From an uncultured Formosa sp. (GTDB lineage: Bacteria; Bacteroidota; Bacteroidia; Flavobacteriales; Flavobacteriaceae), in contig NZ_CANMTH010000008.1 in NCBI RefSeq assembly GCF_947500765.1, forward strand, positions 124,001 to 188,000: a stretch of 64,000 nucleotides of DNA, in the 5' to 3' direction. The translations under genes were made by a program, and so were the position numbers. Below are positions 18,548-27,178 of this stretch, one piece after another; the stretch's first letter is position 1; each line of letters starts with the position of its first letter. Under the pieces are notes generated by a model. It had not been told where the DNA came from. It did no database searches and was given only the letters and a program-made list of their open reading frames with translations.

Positions 18548-19286
18548 GTATTGAGTTGGTTAGTAGTTTGTAAATGGCTTTATGCTGTGGGTTCTCTATT
18601 AGATTTAAATGCTTCTTAATCGTTTTTTTATCACCACGAACGGCAGGTCCAGTTTGCGCTACATAAGGAGACATGGTCTGAATTTTTTTAGCCGTTTCTA
18701 AAATTAGTGGTTTTAAAATTTCGAATTCCATTTGATTTGCTTCTGTAATCTCGTGTGTAATTCGGTATAATTGATTCGTAAAATTATTTGCAAAAACGGC
18801 GGCAATATGTAATCTTTTACGCTGTTCTGTAGATACTTTATAATCTGTGCTACCAATAGCTTGCGCTAATTTTTTCAACAATTTAAAATCTGCTTTTTTA
18901 AGCGCTTCAATACATAAAGGAATATTAGAAAAATCTATATCTGCTTCTTTTGTAAATGTTTGTAACGGATAAAAAACACCACGTCTATGTTTTTCGTCTA
19001 TGTCGTAAAGACTTGCCGTCCCTGAGGTATGCACTACAAAACGATCTTGAAAAGGTAAGGCTTTAGATACGGATGAAATGGCATCGTCACTAATCGCCAA
19101 TATATAAATATCGGCTATGTTTAAGGCATTTAAATCATCGGTAACTTCAACCTCATTTTTATAAGTTGAAATTTTATTAATATGCCTATTATACCATTGC
19201 GTAACAGTAATGGTATCAGAATTTTTAAACTCTTTATATAAATGTGTGGCAACATTTCCGGCGCCAAGTAATACAACTGAAATCAT
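18519..19286 (-). CDS. Rossmann-like/DUF2520 domain protein
   Basis: 255 residues. N-terminal nucleotide-binding motif 'VVLLGAGNVATHLYKEF', then 'ISDDAISSVSKALPF' and 'VHTSGTASL', and a C-terminal DUF2520 helical domain ('FANNFTNQLYRITHEI', 'LTGPAVRGDKKTI'-type segment seen here as 'TGPAVRGDKKTIKKHL'). It resembles pyrroline-5-carboxylate or ketopantoate reductases, but the substrate is unknown. First gene of the operon that continues with kdsC, the prenyltransferase, maf, MscS and corA. Confidence 0.88.
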   Translation of the reverse strand: MISVVLLGAGNVATHLYKEFKNSDTITVTQWYNRHINKISTYKNEVEVTDDLNALNIADIYILAISDDAISSVSKALPFQDRFVVHTSGTASLYDIDEKHRRGVFYPLQTFTKEADIDFSNIPLCIEALKKADFKLLKKLAQAIGSTDYKVSTEQRKRLHIAAVFANNFTNQLYRITHEITEANQMEFEILKPLILETAKKIQTMSPYVAQTGPAVRGDKKTIKKHLNLIENPQHKAIYKLLTNSILETHGRKKL

Positions 19287-19380
19287 CCCGCTAAAATACA
19301 GTTTTTCAGAATAAATTTTTACAACAAAAGAAGATTTTAAAGTTAGAAGATATATTTACACGCTTTAATATAATGAGAAC

Positions 19381-19388
19381 TATATTTG
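19381..19388 (+). promoter_or_regulatory. -7 promoter element of the truncated haemoglobin gene
   Basis: TATATTTG matches TAnnTTTG and lies 34 bp upstream of the ATG at 19423. The -33 region has only TTTA at 19355. Confidence 0.45.
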
Positions 19389-19422
19389 TAATGCATTACA
19401 TAAACTAAACAATTAAAGAAAA

Positions 19423-19824
19423 ATGGATGTTACAAAATTAGATATTAAAGATAGAGCAGATGTGTTTAAATTGGTTTCTACGTTTTATGATAAAATTAAA
19501 ACCGACGATGTTTTAGGTCCGTTTTTTAATACTATAATTACAGATTGGCCAGCACATTTAGACCATTTAACTACGTTTTGGGAATCGAGTCTGTTTTTAA
19601 AAACTAAATATTATGGGAATCCGATAGAGGTTCATGTTAATGTAGATGAAAAAACCGATAATCGTATTTCTGAAAAGCATTTTGGAATTTGGTTAAATTT
19701 TTGGGTTCAAACGGTAGACGAACTTTTTGAAGGCGAAATTGCTAATAATGCAAAACAAAGGGCTCGGAAAATGGGAACATTTTTATACTTAAATATCTTT
19801 CAGGCAAGACAAAACAAAGGCTAA
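19423..19824 (+). CDS. Group III truncated haemoglobin
   Basis: 133 residues, the normal size for a 2-on-2 globin. The segment 'FYDKIKTDDVLGPFF' is the B-helix/CD region and 'HLDHLTTFWESSLF' the E-helix region with the group III features; the likely proximal His is in 'EKHFGIWLNFW'. Such haemoglobins bind O2 or NO and are thought to handle oxygen or nitric oxide in the cytoplasm. Monocistronic, upstream of the cytochrome c maturation gene. Confidence 0.87.
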   Translation: MDVTKLDIKDRADVFKLVSTFYDKIKTDDVLGPFFNTIITDWPAHLDHLTTFWESSLFLKTKYYGNPIEVHVNVDEKTDNRISEKHFGIWLNFWVQTVDELFEGEIANNAKQRARKMGTFLYLNIFQARQNKG

Positions 19825-19902
19825 TCTTCTTCTTGTCTTAAAATTAGGTTAATTTTAACAGACTTTAGATTTATACGTAACAGCCAACTGAACAAAATAA
19901 GC

Positions 19903-19910
19903 TAAATTTG
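19903..19910 (+). promoter_or_regulatory. -7 promoter element of ccsBA
   Basis: TAAATTTG matches the TAnnTTTG consensus and lies 26 bp upstream of the ATG at 19937. The -33 position has no TTTG. Confidence 0.4.
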
Positions 19911-19936
19911 CCCACTTAAAATTTAGAGAAACCATT

Positions 19937-22900
19937 ATGCAAAATAAACTTGCCAAAATTCTTTTTTCTACCCGTCTAACTTCTGTATTATTTATTGCTT
20001 TTGCCGCAGCGATGGCTATTGGTACATTTATGGATGCGGGGCAGGATACGTCTCCAACTCCATATTCCAGAACTCTAATTTATAATACATGGTGGTTTAC
20101 AGCCATTATGGTTGTTTTCGTTATAAATTTTGTTGGGAATATAAAACGTTACCAACTTTACAAAAAAGAAAAATGGGCCTCACTAATACTTCATTTATCC
20201 TTTATTTTTATTCTAATTGGTGCTTTTATTACTAGATATATTGGTTTTGAAGGGATGATGGCAATTCGTGAAGGTGCAACCGAAAATACGTTTCTAACAC
20301 AAAAAACATATATCACAGCTTTTATTGATGGTGATTATATGATTGATGGTGTACCACAACGTTTACCTTTAGAGCAAGAAGTTGATTTTTCTCCACGTTT
20401 AGATAATGAATTCAGTATTAAAACAAAATACGATCAACAACCTATAAGTATAGAATTAGAATCGTTTATTAGCGGAGCAGAAGAAGATATTATTCCTGAT
20501 GAATCTGGCGAAGAGTATTTAAAAATTGTTGAAGCTAGCGAAGGCAAACCACATAATCACTTTTTAAAAGTAGGAGAAGTTCAAAGCATTCACAACGTTT
20601 TAATTGCTTTAAATAAAGAAACCCCTGGAGCCATTAATATTACATCTAATGATGATGGAATTTTTATTAATTCACCATTTGAAGGTGAATATACAACCAT
20701 GGCTACCATGCAGAGTGGTAAACTAGTAAAAGATAGTTTGCAACCTTTAATTTTGCGTTCGGGTTATGTTATTGCTAATATGCAATTTGTATTTCCAAAA
20801 CCTGTAGTTAAAGGAAAATTTGATTTAGTGAAGAAAGCAGAATTCCTTAAAAATGATGAAGATGGAATCGTACTCAAAGTAACTACAAATGGTGAAACCA
20901 AACGTGTTGGCTTATTAGGAGGAAAAGGAACAAATAGCAATTTTAAACAAGTAAAAATTGGCGGGTTAGATTTTGCATTTAAATATGGTTCTAAAGTTTT
21001 GGAGCTTCCTTTTAGTGTAAAACTAAACGATTTTGAAGCCGAGCGCTATCCAGGAACAGAAAAAAGCTTTTCTGCATTTTCTAGTAAGGTTACTGTTATA
21101 GATGAGCAAGAAGGCGACTTCGATTATAAAATTTTTATGAATCATATTTTAGATCACCGCGGATATCGCTTTTTCCAATCTGGTTTCGATCCAGATGAAA
21201 AAGGAACTATTCTTTCTGTGAATCACGATTATTACGGAACGTTATTTACATATATTGGTTACTTCTTATTGTATTTCGGACTTTTAGCGACTTTAGTAGC
21301 AAAAGGTACACGTTTTGGAGATTTACGTAAAAAATTAGACCAAGTAAAAGCTAAGAAAGCTAAAATTTTATCAGTTTTATTAGTGTGTTTAGCTTTTAAT
21401 GGCTTTGCTCAAGGACATTCAGAAAACGATGGTCATGCACATAATAACAAGCCAACTAAGGCTCAAATAGATTCTATTTTAGTCGCAAATAAAGCCCCTG
21501 AAGCACATGCCGATAAATTTGGGCATATGGTGATTCAAGATTTAAGCGGACGTATGATGCCAGTGAATACGTATGCATCAGAGTTGTTACGTAAGCTTAC
21601 AAAAGCAGATACATATGCAGATTTAGATGCCGATCAAGTGTTTCTATCAATGCAAGAAAGTCCGTTGTTATGGTACAATGTACCGATTGTGTATTTAAAA
21701 TATCAGAAAGCAGATTCTATTCGATCTTTAATAGGTATTCCAAAGGAGCAGGAATTTGCAACCTTAGCCGATTTCTTTACAGATCGTGGTGCCTATAAAT
21801 TAGGTCCATATTTAGAAGAAGCTTATAAAGCGCCAATTCCTAACGGATTTCAAAAAGAATTTAAAGAAACAGATCAGCGTGTAAATTTATTATATAACAC
21901 TATTGAAGGGCGTTCGTTACGTATTTTTCCTGTTCCAAACGATGAAAATAATAAATGGATTTCTTCTATTGAATATAAAAATGGAACCATTAAAGTTGAA
22001 GATTCTTTATACGCAAACTTTATAAAAAGTGGATTTTCAGCTTATTTAATGACGCTAAATCAAGCGAAACAAACTGGCGATTTTACAGATGCCGATAAGC
22101 TTTTAGAAGCATTTCATAAAACACAGCAACAATATGGAGCTAGTGTAATGCTTTCAGATAAAAAAATAAAAACTGAAATTTTATATAACCATTACGATAT
22201 TTTTAAAGGATTATTTAGCTGGTATATGTATGCTGGAACATTAATGTTTATTGTGCTAATTATTCAGATATTTAAAAGTAAAAGCAAACCTGTAGATATT
22301 AGTGTGTCTGTGTTTAAATGGATAATTGTAGCCTTGTTTTTATTACATACTATAGGTTTAATTGCACGTTGGTATATTTCTGGACATGCACCTTGGAGTG
22401 ATGCTTATGAATCGATGATATATGTAGCTTGGGCAACCATGTTATTTGGATTGTTATTCGGTAGAAAAAGTGATTTAACCATAGCGGCAACAGCATTTGT
22501 AACGTCTATGATTTTAATGGTTGCACATTGGAACTGGATGGATCCTGCCATTGCAAACCTGCAGCCTGTATTAGATAGCTATTGGTTAATGATTCACGTC
22601 GCTGTTATTGTAGCCAGTTACGGGCCGTTTACTTTAGGTATGATTTTAGGATTAACAGTGCTTTTCCTTATGATTTTTACAAATAAAGAGAATAAAGAGA
22701 AAATGCTGATTAACATTAAAGAGCTGACTATAATTAATGAAATGGCGTTAACCGTAGGTTTAGTAATGTTAACTATAGGAAACTTCCTTGGAGGAATGTG
22801 GGCTAACGAAAGTTGGGGACGTTATTGGGGATGGGATCCAAAAGAAACTTGGGCTTTAATTAGTATTATGGTATATGCATTTGTAATTCATATGCGTTTA

Positions 22901-23128
22901 GTGCCTGGATTAAGAGGTCGATTCGGATTCAATTTAGCATCAATTCTAGCATTTTCTAGTATTATGATGACGTATTTTGGAGTAAACTTCTACTTAGCAG
23001 GATTACATTCGTATGCTAGTGGAGATCAAATTGTAAGTGTTAAATTCATTTTCATTACATTAGGAATCATTGCTGTAATAGCAGGATTTGCCTATGTGAA
23101 ATACGCTAAGTTTTACAAAAAAAAGTAA
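19937..23128 (+). CDS. ccsBA: Fused cytochrome c biogenesis protein CcsBA (ResB-CcsA)
   Basis: 1063 residues. The first 480 residues form a ResB/CcsB-type part: membrane spans near residues 12-75, a large periplasmic domain, and a span near 435. Then a second large periplasmic region is followed by a C-terminal CcsA part with about eight spans (from residue 760 on). The haem-handling tryptophan-rich loop is visible as 'ESWGRYWGWDPKETWALI', and external His residues occur in 'LLHTIGLIARW' and 'LMIHVAVIVASYGP'. System II CcsBA exports haem and joins it to apocytochrome c CXXCH motifs. The fusion of both subunits in one chain is usual for Bacteroidota. Convergent with DUF3307, only 10 bp away. 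Confidence 0.93.
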   Translation: MQNKLAKILFSTRLTSVLFIAFAAAMAIGTFMDAGQDTSPTPYSRTLIYNTWWFTAIMVVFVINFVGNIKRYQLYKKEKWASLILHLSFIFILIGAFITRYIGFEGMMAIREGATENTFLTQKTYITAFIDGDYMIDGVPQRLPLEQEVDFSPRLDNEFSIKTKYDQQPISIELESFISGAEEDIIPDESGEEYLKIVEASEGKPHNHFLKVGEVQSIHNVLIALNKETPGAINITSNDDGIFINSPFEGEYTTMATMQSGKLVKDSLQPLILRSGYVIANMQFVFPKPVVKGKFDLVKKAEFLKNDEDGIVLKVTTNGETKRVGLLGGKGTNSNFKQVKIGGLDFAFKYGSKVLELPFSVKLNDFEAERYPGTEKSFSAFSSKVTVIDEQEGDFDYKIFMNHILDHRGYRFFQSGFDPDEKGTILSVNHDYYGTLFTYIGYFLLYFGLLATLVAKGTRFGDLRKKLDQVKAKKAKILSVLLVCLAFNGFAQGHSENDGHAHNNKPTKAQIDSILVANKAPEAHADKFGHMVIQDLSGRMMPVNTYASELLRKLTKADTYADLDADQVFLSMQESPLLWYNVPIVYLKYQKADSIRSLIGIPKEQEFATLADFFTDRGAYKLGPYLEEAYKAPIPNGFQKEFKETDQRVNLLYNTIEGRSLRIFPVPNDENNKWISSIEYKNGTIKVEDSLYANFIKSGFSAYLMTLNQAKQTGDFTDADKLLEAFHKTQQQYGASVMLSDKKIKTEILYNHYDIFKGLFSWYMYAGTLMFIVLIIQIFKSKSKPVDISVSVFKWIIVALFLLHTIGLIARWYISGHAPWSDAYESMIYVAWATMLFGLLFGRKSDLTIAATAFVTSMILMVAHWNWMDPAIANLQPVLDSYWLMIHVAVIVASYGPFTLGMILGLTVLFLMIFTNKENKEKMLINIKELTIINEMALTVGLVMLTIGNFLGGMWANESWGRYWGWDPKETWALISIMVYAFVIHMRLVPGLRGRFGFNLASILAFSSIMMTYFGVNFYLAGLHSYASGDQIVSVKFIFITLGIIAVIAGFAYVKYAKFYKKK

Positions 23129-23138
23129 ATAATTATTT

Positions 23139-23852
23139 TTAAATAAGCGGAAGTATTAATTTAAAAATTAATCCGCAACTTACAGCAAGACCGAAACTTA
23201 ATAGGGTACCAATTAAAACGTATTCTGTTAATTTTCGGTCTTTTGCTTTTGATAAATCACCGAAACGAAATACAGATTTTGCAGTGATTAAAAAACCAAT
23301 TCCTTCCCAATAATTCATAACTATAAATACGAATACAAACAAACGTTCTAACATTCCAATATAAGCACCAGCATCTTTAAGCGAAGCTTTATTTGTATCT
23401 TCTAAAGACCATTTAGATATAATAACCTTCATTATAATTGAAGCAACAACGGTTACAAAAATGATACAACATAAAACGAGTAGTAAGTGTGTATCGTAAA
23501 AATAAGCTATTAATATAGGAAAAGGCTCGTAAATACGTACGGTTAGAATGAGTATAACAAGATGCGCTAATTGATCTAAACTAAATAACCAACGCGAGTT
23601 TACTTTAATGTTTAGGTATAGTTTAATTGTATCGAAAAGGAAGTGTGATATTGTAATTAATAAAATACCCCATATATATTTAAAATTAAATTGAAGCACC
23701 ACTAATAAAGCCATAAGATGTACTGCAATATGTGCATACAAATATTTAGATTTTAGTGTGTGTTTTTCTTTGTGTTTTACCCATTTTGTAGGTTGTAATA
23801 GAAAATCTCCAATTAAGTGAGCAAGTAATAATTTTATAAATAGCGCAATCAT
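23139..23852 (-). CDS. DUF3307 integral membrane protein
   Basis: 237 residues with about seven hydrophobic segments. The family signature near the N-terminus is 'LLLAHLIGDFLLQPTKWV', followed by 'HIAVHLMALLV' and 'ISHFLFDTIKLYL', which are His/Asp-containing membrane motifs of DUF3307. Function unknown. Its ATG overlaps the satD stop by four bases (ATGA), so the two products are made together and probably work together. Confidence 0.85.
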   Translation of the reverse strand: MIALFIKLLLAHLIGDFLLQPTKWVKHKEKHTLKSKYLYAHIAVHLMALLVVLQFNFKYIWGILLITISHFLFDTIKLYLNIKVNSRWLFSLDQLAHLVILILTVRIYEPFPILIAYFYDTHLLLVLCCIIFVTVVASIIMKVIISKWSLEDTNKASLKDAGAYIGMLERLFVFVFIVMNYWEGIGFLITAKSVFRFGDLSKAKDRKLTEYVLIGTLLSFGLAVSCGLIFKLILPLI

Positions 23853-24445
23853 AGGTTTACGTTTTTAGAGTAGAATTGAATCATTTTTAGGATTTCGTCG
23901 TAACCTGCACGTTTTAATCCTTGGCTAATATTTCCTTGTGTACTTTGGGTAAGTTCTGCTAATTCTTTTTGATTAGATTCGGGATGTGTTAATGCTAATT
24001 TTACAAGAGAAGCTGTAGTAGGAGTCCATGTATTCATAGTTAATAAGGCTAACTCTAGCATGATATTTAGTGGAGCATCAAATTCTGGTCGATTTGATTT
24101 TAATGCTAAATTTGTTTTTTTGAGTTGCTCAAAACATTCTCCAGAGTTAATGAATGCACTTCCATTAGCTTCTGTTATATTATTAGCATCATAATTTTTA
24201 TCTCCTAAACCAATAGCTATTCTTACGTCCATAGTTTTGAATTGCTTCAAGCTTGCTTTTATTAAAATAGCAGCTTTTAAGGCGTGTTTGGGCTCGATTT
24301 CTACCTGAAAACTATCTCCTCTATATATTTCCCATTGTTTAGGACTTTTTCCATAAAGGTTAAGTTCTGCTTTTAAAAGATTTAACCAATCCTTTGCATC
24401 ATGTGTCCTAGAATTAATAATATCTCCTGTAAGAATACTCGTCAT
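23849..24445 (-). CDS. SatD family protein (possible DNA-binding regulator)
   Basis: 198 residues from the ATG at 24445 ('MTSILTGDIINSR'). A longer frame from 24493 exists, but a full promoter (24464-24494) lies inside it, which rules out the longer start. The N-terminal 120 residues resemble the SatD fold ('YRGDSFQVEI', 'IRVAIGLG'-type sequence seen as 'VRIAIGLGDKNYD'), and the C-terminus is a winged-helix/sigma-like HTH ('NQKELAELTQSTQGNISQGL'). SatD was named from the streptococcal acid-tolerance locus; its role is not settled. The four-base overlap with DUF3307 suggests a conserved functional pair. Confidence 0.82.
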   Translation of the reverse strand: MTSILTGDIINSRTHDAKDWLNLLKAELNLYGKSPKQWEIYRGDSFQVEIEPKHALKAAILIKASLKQFKTMDVRIAIGLGDKNYDANNITEANGSAFINSGECFEQLKKTNLALKSNRPEFDAPLNIMLELALLTMNTWTPTTASLVKLALTHPESNQKELAELTQSTQGNISQGLKRAGYDEILKMIQFYSKNVNL

Positions 24446-24463
24446 GTGTATTTTGCTTTGTAT

Positions 24464-24494
24464 CAAATATATTTTAAATTTTATTAAGTTCAAA
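24464..24494 (-). promoter_or_regulatory. Complete Bacteroidota promoter of the satD-DUF3307 operon
   Basis: On the minus strand TTTG (24491-24494) and TATATTTG (24464-24471) are separated by exactly 19 bp, an ideal -33/-7 pair. Transcription should begin near 24457, about 12 bases before the ATG at 24445, which fixes that start. Confidence 0.8.
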
Positions 24495-24591
24495 ATTATT
24501 AGCTTAAAAACTAATATTTAAAAATATAATCTTAAAAGCTAATATTGTATTTTATAATTGAATTAGATAATAATAAGAAGTTAAGAATCAT

Positions 24592-24622
24592 TTTGAGAAG
24601 CAAGAGATAAAAAATATATTTG
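24592..24622 (+). promoter_or_regulatory. Complete Bacteroidota promoter of mscL
   Basis: TTTG (24592-24595) and TATATTTG (24615-24622) are separated by 19 bp. The predicted start near 24628 leaves only about 8-9 bases before the mscL ATG. It is divergent from the satD promoter, about 100 bp away. Confidence 0.8.
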
Positions 24623-24636
24623 TTAAAAAAGAATGT

Positions 24637-25086
24637 ATGAAATTACTTCAAGAATTTAAAGAGTTTGCTGTAAAAGGAAACATGATAGATATGGCAGTGG
24701 GTATTATTATAGGGGCATCTTTTAATAAGGTTATCGATGTTATGGTAAAGCAAGTGTTTATGCCGCCATTATCATTATTGTCTGATGGTATTCATTTCCA
24801 AGATAAAGTCTGGGTATTAAGGAAGGCTGTTAACGATGCATCTGGATCTGTTTTACAGCCACAAATAGCAGTAGGATATGGAGCTTTAATAGAAGCACTT
24901 TTAGATTTTTTGATTATAGGATTTACAGTGTTCATTGTCGTAAAATTCATGAACAGACTAAGAAATAGGTCCGAAGATCCCAAAGATAAAAGAGTAGAAA
25001 CACCTAAAGATATTCAGTTATTATCAGGGATTACAGAACTGTTAGAAGAGCAAAATACTTTATTAAAAACAAAAGTTAAGAGATAA
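24637..25086 (+). CDS. mscL: Large-conductance mechanosensitive channel MscL
   Basis: 149 residues. The N-terminal amphipathic helix and TM1 are seen in 'LLQEFKEFAVKGNMIDMAVGIIIGASFNKVIDVMV', described here in two parts: the S1 helix (residues 1-15) and the pore-lining TM1 (16-45, Gly/Ala-rich). TM2 ('EALLDFLIIGFTVFIVVKFM') and a C-terminal cytoplasmic helix follow. It opens under extreme hypo-osmotic tension to release solutes. Starts only a few bases after the predicted transcription start. Confidence 0.95.
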   Translation: MKLLQEFKEFAVKGNMIDMAVGIIIGASFNKVIDVMVKQVFMPPLSLLSDGIHFQDKVWVLRKAVNDASGSVLQPQIAVGYGALIEALLDFLIIGFTVFIVVKFMNRLRNRSEDPKDKRVETPKDIQLLSGITELLEEQNTLLKTKVKR

Positions 25087-25123
25087 AAAACTACCATAAT
25101 AACTTGTATTATGATAGTTTTTG
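25086..25123 (+). terminator. Terminator of mscL
   Basis: A 16-bp stem with one C-A mismatch and a 5-nt loop, ending in a T5 run and starting at the mscL stop codon. Confidence 0.7.
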
Positions 25124-25258
25124 TAATTAACAGTTAATTAATAGCATTTTTATATGAAAAAACCTTAATTTTTAAAAAGGTTACATAGTCTTAGTAATAT
25201 ATTACAAATTTAAGATTAACATGTAACATATGGAATACCTGAATTCAGGTATTTTTTT
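25124..25258 (+). ncRNA. Candidate structured RNA ending in its own terminator
   Basis: Between the mscL terminator and the glutathione peroxidase gene there is a second hairpin terminator without an ORF before it. The stretch in between contains a local hairpin (AACCTT 25161/AAGGTT 25177) and a long-range pairing (GTTACAT 25180/ATGTAAC 25221). No clear promoter is seen, so this may equally be the decayed end of something or a read-through backup. Confidence 0.25.
25234..25258 (+). terminator. Palindromic intrinsic terminator
   Basis: AATACCTG/CAGGTATT with an AATT loop followed by a T7 run. It is the second terminator after mscL, 111 bp beyond the first. Confidence 0.7.
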
Positions 25259-25357
25259 ATTTAGGAATACAAAATTTTAATTATCTAATTATAAATATTG
25301 TATAATTTTTAAGAATACATTAATTTTTAGTAAATGTATAATTTATACCTTTAGCTT

Positions 25358-25963
25358 ATGAAAACAACCATGCTATTACTAGTTGCAATAGTACTTTTTA
25401 GTTGCAAACAAAAAATAAAAGAAAAGCCAGTTACAGCGAGTAACGCATTGCAAATATCAACGATTGAAAAAAATCCGATGAAAAAAGAAACTATTTATCA
25501 ATTTAAAGTTGAAGATTTATATGGAAAACCATTTGATTTTTCAACTTTAAAAGGAAAAAAAATTATGGTGGTAAATACCGCTAGTAAATGTGGATTGACA
25601 CCTCAATATGAACAATTACAAGAGATTTACGAGTCTTATAAAGATATTGGTTTTACAATTGTTGGTTTTCCTGCAAATAACTTTAAAAGTCAAGAACCAG
25701 GAACAAACACAGAAATTGCAGCTTTTTGTGAGTTAAATTATGGAGTAACATTCCCTATGATGAATAAAATTTCGGTTAAAGGCAATGACATGGATGATGT
25801 TTATAAATTTTTAACTCAGAAAAGCAGAAACGGATTTGAAGATTCAGAAGTAGAATGGAATTTTCAAAAGTATTTAATAGATGAAAATGGATATGTTGTT
25901 CGCGTAATATCGCCTAAAACATTACCAAACGACCAATCAATAATTTCTTGGATAAAAAGTTAA
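25358..25963 (+). CDS. Glutathione peroxidase-family lipoprotein
   Basis: 201 residues. Lipoprotein signal 'LLLVAIVLFSCKQK' puts it on the periplasmic side. The peroxidase domain (from residue 45) has the catalytic Cys in 'NTASKCGLTPQYEQL', the resolving-type region 'GFPANNFKSQEPGTNTEI' with Gln, and the Trp/Asn of the tetrad in 'VEWNFQKYLID'. It uses cysteine rather than selenocysteine, so thioredoxin-type donors are probable instead of glutathione. A near-consensus -7 box (TACCTTTA, 25346) lies just upstream. Three bases separate it from the PLP-enzyme gene. Confidence 0.9.
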   Translation: MKTTMLLLVAIVLFSCKQKIKEKPVTASNALQISTIEKNPMKKETIYQFKVEDLYGKPFDFSTLKGKKIMVVNTASKCGLTPQYEQLQEIYESYKDIGFTIVGFPANNFKSQEPGTNTEIAAFCELNYGVTFPMMNKISVKGNDMDDVYKFLTQKSRNGFEDSEVEWNFQKYLIDENGYVVRVISPKTLPNDQSIISWIKS

Positions 25964-25966
25964 AAG

Positions 25967-27118
25967 ATGACAAAAAAAATAGGATTAGAAACCACGTGTG
26001 TACATGTAGGAGAAGTAAAGGACGAACAGTTTAAAGGTGCTGTATCTCCAATTTATATGTCAACGTCATATCAGTTTGATGATGTTGATGTTAAACGTTA
26101 TCCACGTTATTTTAATACACCAAATCAGGAAAGTTTATCTAAAAAAATAGCAGCAATAGAACATGCCGAGGCAGGTATGGTTTTTGGTTCGGGAATGGCT
26201 GCAATTAGTACTACGCTATTGGCCTTTTTAAAAGTAGGCGATCATATTGTAGTTCAAAACACATTATATGGCGGAACAAGTAATTTTATAAGAGAAGAAT
26301 TTCCTAAATATGGTATAGAATTTACCTTTACAGATGGTTACGAAATATCTGATTTTGAATCTGCAATACAAGATAATACTAAAGTTATTTATATAGAAAC
26401 ACCTTCAAATCCGTTATTAACAATTACAGATATAAAAGGGGTATCAGATTTAGCAAAACAGAAAGGCATATTATCTATTATAGACAATACGTTTGCGAGT
26501 CCTGTAAACCAGAATCCAATAGATTTTGGAATCGATATTGTTGTGCATTCTGCAACAAAATACCTTGGCGGACATAGCGATATTTTAGCTGGAGCCGTAG
26601 CGTGTTCTAAAGAACATATGGATACCATTTGGAATGTTGGGAAAAATTTAGGTGGAAACTTAAGCGATTTCATGGTTTGGATGTTAGAGCGTAGCATGAA
26701 AACATTAGTATTACGTGTAGAAGCACAGAATAAAAATGCGAAGAAATTGGCTAAGTTTTTAAATGCACATTCAGATATTAAAAACGTGTATTATCCAGGT
26801 TTAAAGAGTCATCCTCAATACCGTTTAGCAAAATCTCAAATGAGAGGTTTTGGAGGTATGTTATCATTTGAATTAAATGATGAATTAGATGCATTAAAGT
26901 TTCAAAAAGAGTTGAAACTAATAAAACCAGCAATGAGTTTAGCGGGTGTAGAAAGTACAATGTTGTCACCTTATTTAACGTCACACGCCTTATTAACTCA
27001 AGAGGAACGCGATAGTATTGGAGTAACCAACGGACTTATTCGTTTTTCTGTAGGAATAGAATCTAAAAAAGATTTAATTAAAGATATTGAACAAGCTATA
27101 AAAGCGGTTAAAAAATAA
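25967..27118 (+). CDS. Trans-sulfuration PLP enzyme (cystathionine gamma-synthase/lyase or methionine gamma-lyase family)
   Basis: 383 residues of the Cys/Met metabolism PLP family. PLP-binding Lys lies in 'VVHSATKYLGGHSDILAG'; other signatures are 'GSGMAAISTTLLAFLK', 'YIETPSNPLLTITDI' and 'MLSPYLTSHALLT'. The family interconverts cysteine, homocysteine and methionine or degrades methionine; which reaction applies cannot be decided from motifs. Co-transcription with the peroxidase (3-bp gap) and proximity to bshB1 place it in a thiol-metabolism neighbourhood. Confidence 0.9.
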   Translation: MTKKIGLETTCVHVGEVKDEQFKGAVSPIYMSTSYQFDDVDVKRYPRYFNTPNQESLSKKIAAIEHAEAGMVFGSGMAAISTTLLAFLKVGDHIVVQNTLYGGTSNFIREEFPKYGIEFTFTDGYEISDFESAIQDNTKVIYIETPSNPLLTITDIKGVSDLAKQKGILSIIDNTFASPVNQNPIDFGIDIVVHSATKYLGGHSDILAGAVACSKEHMDTIWNVGKNLGGNLSDFMVWMLERSMKTLVLRVEAQNKNAKKLAKFLNAHSDIKNVYYPGLKSHPQYRLAKSQMRGFGGMLSFELNDELDALKFQKELKLIKPAMSLAGVESTMLSPYLTSHALLTQEERDSIGVTNGLIRFSVGIESKKDLIKDIEQAIKAVKK

Positions 27119-27178
27119 GTTAAAGTAGAAGTTTAATTATAAAATAGAGCATTCTAGAATGCAATTAAAGTAAAACAA

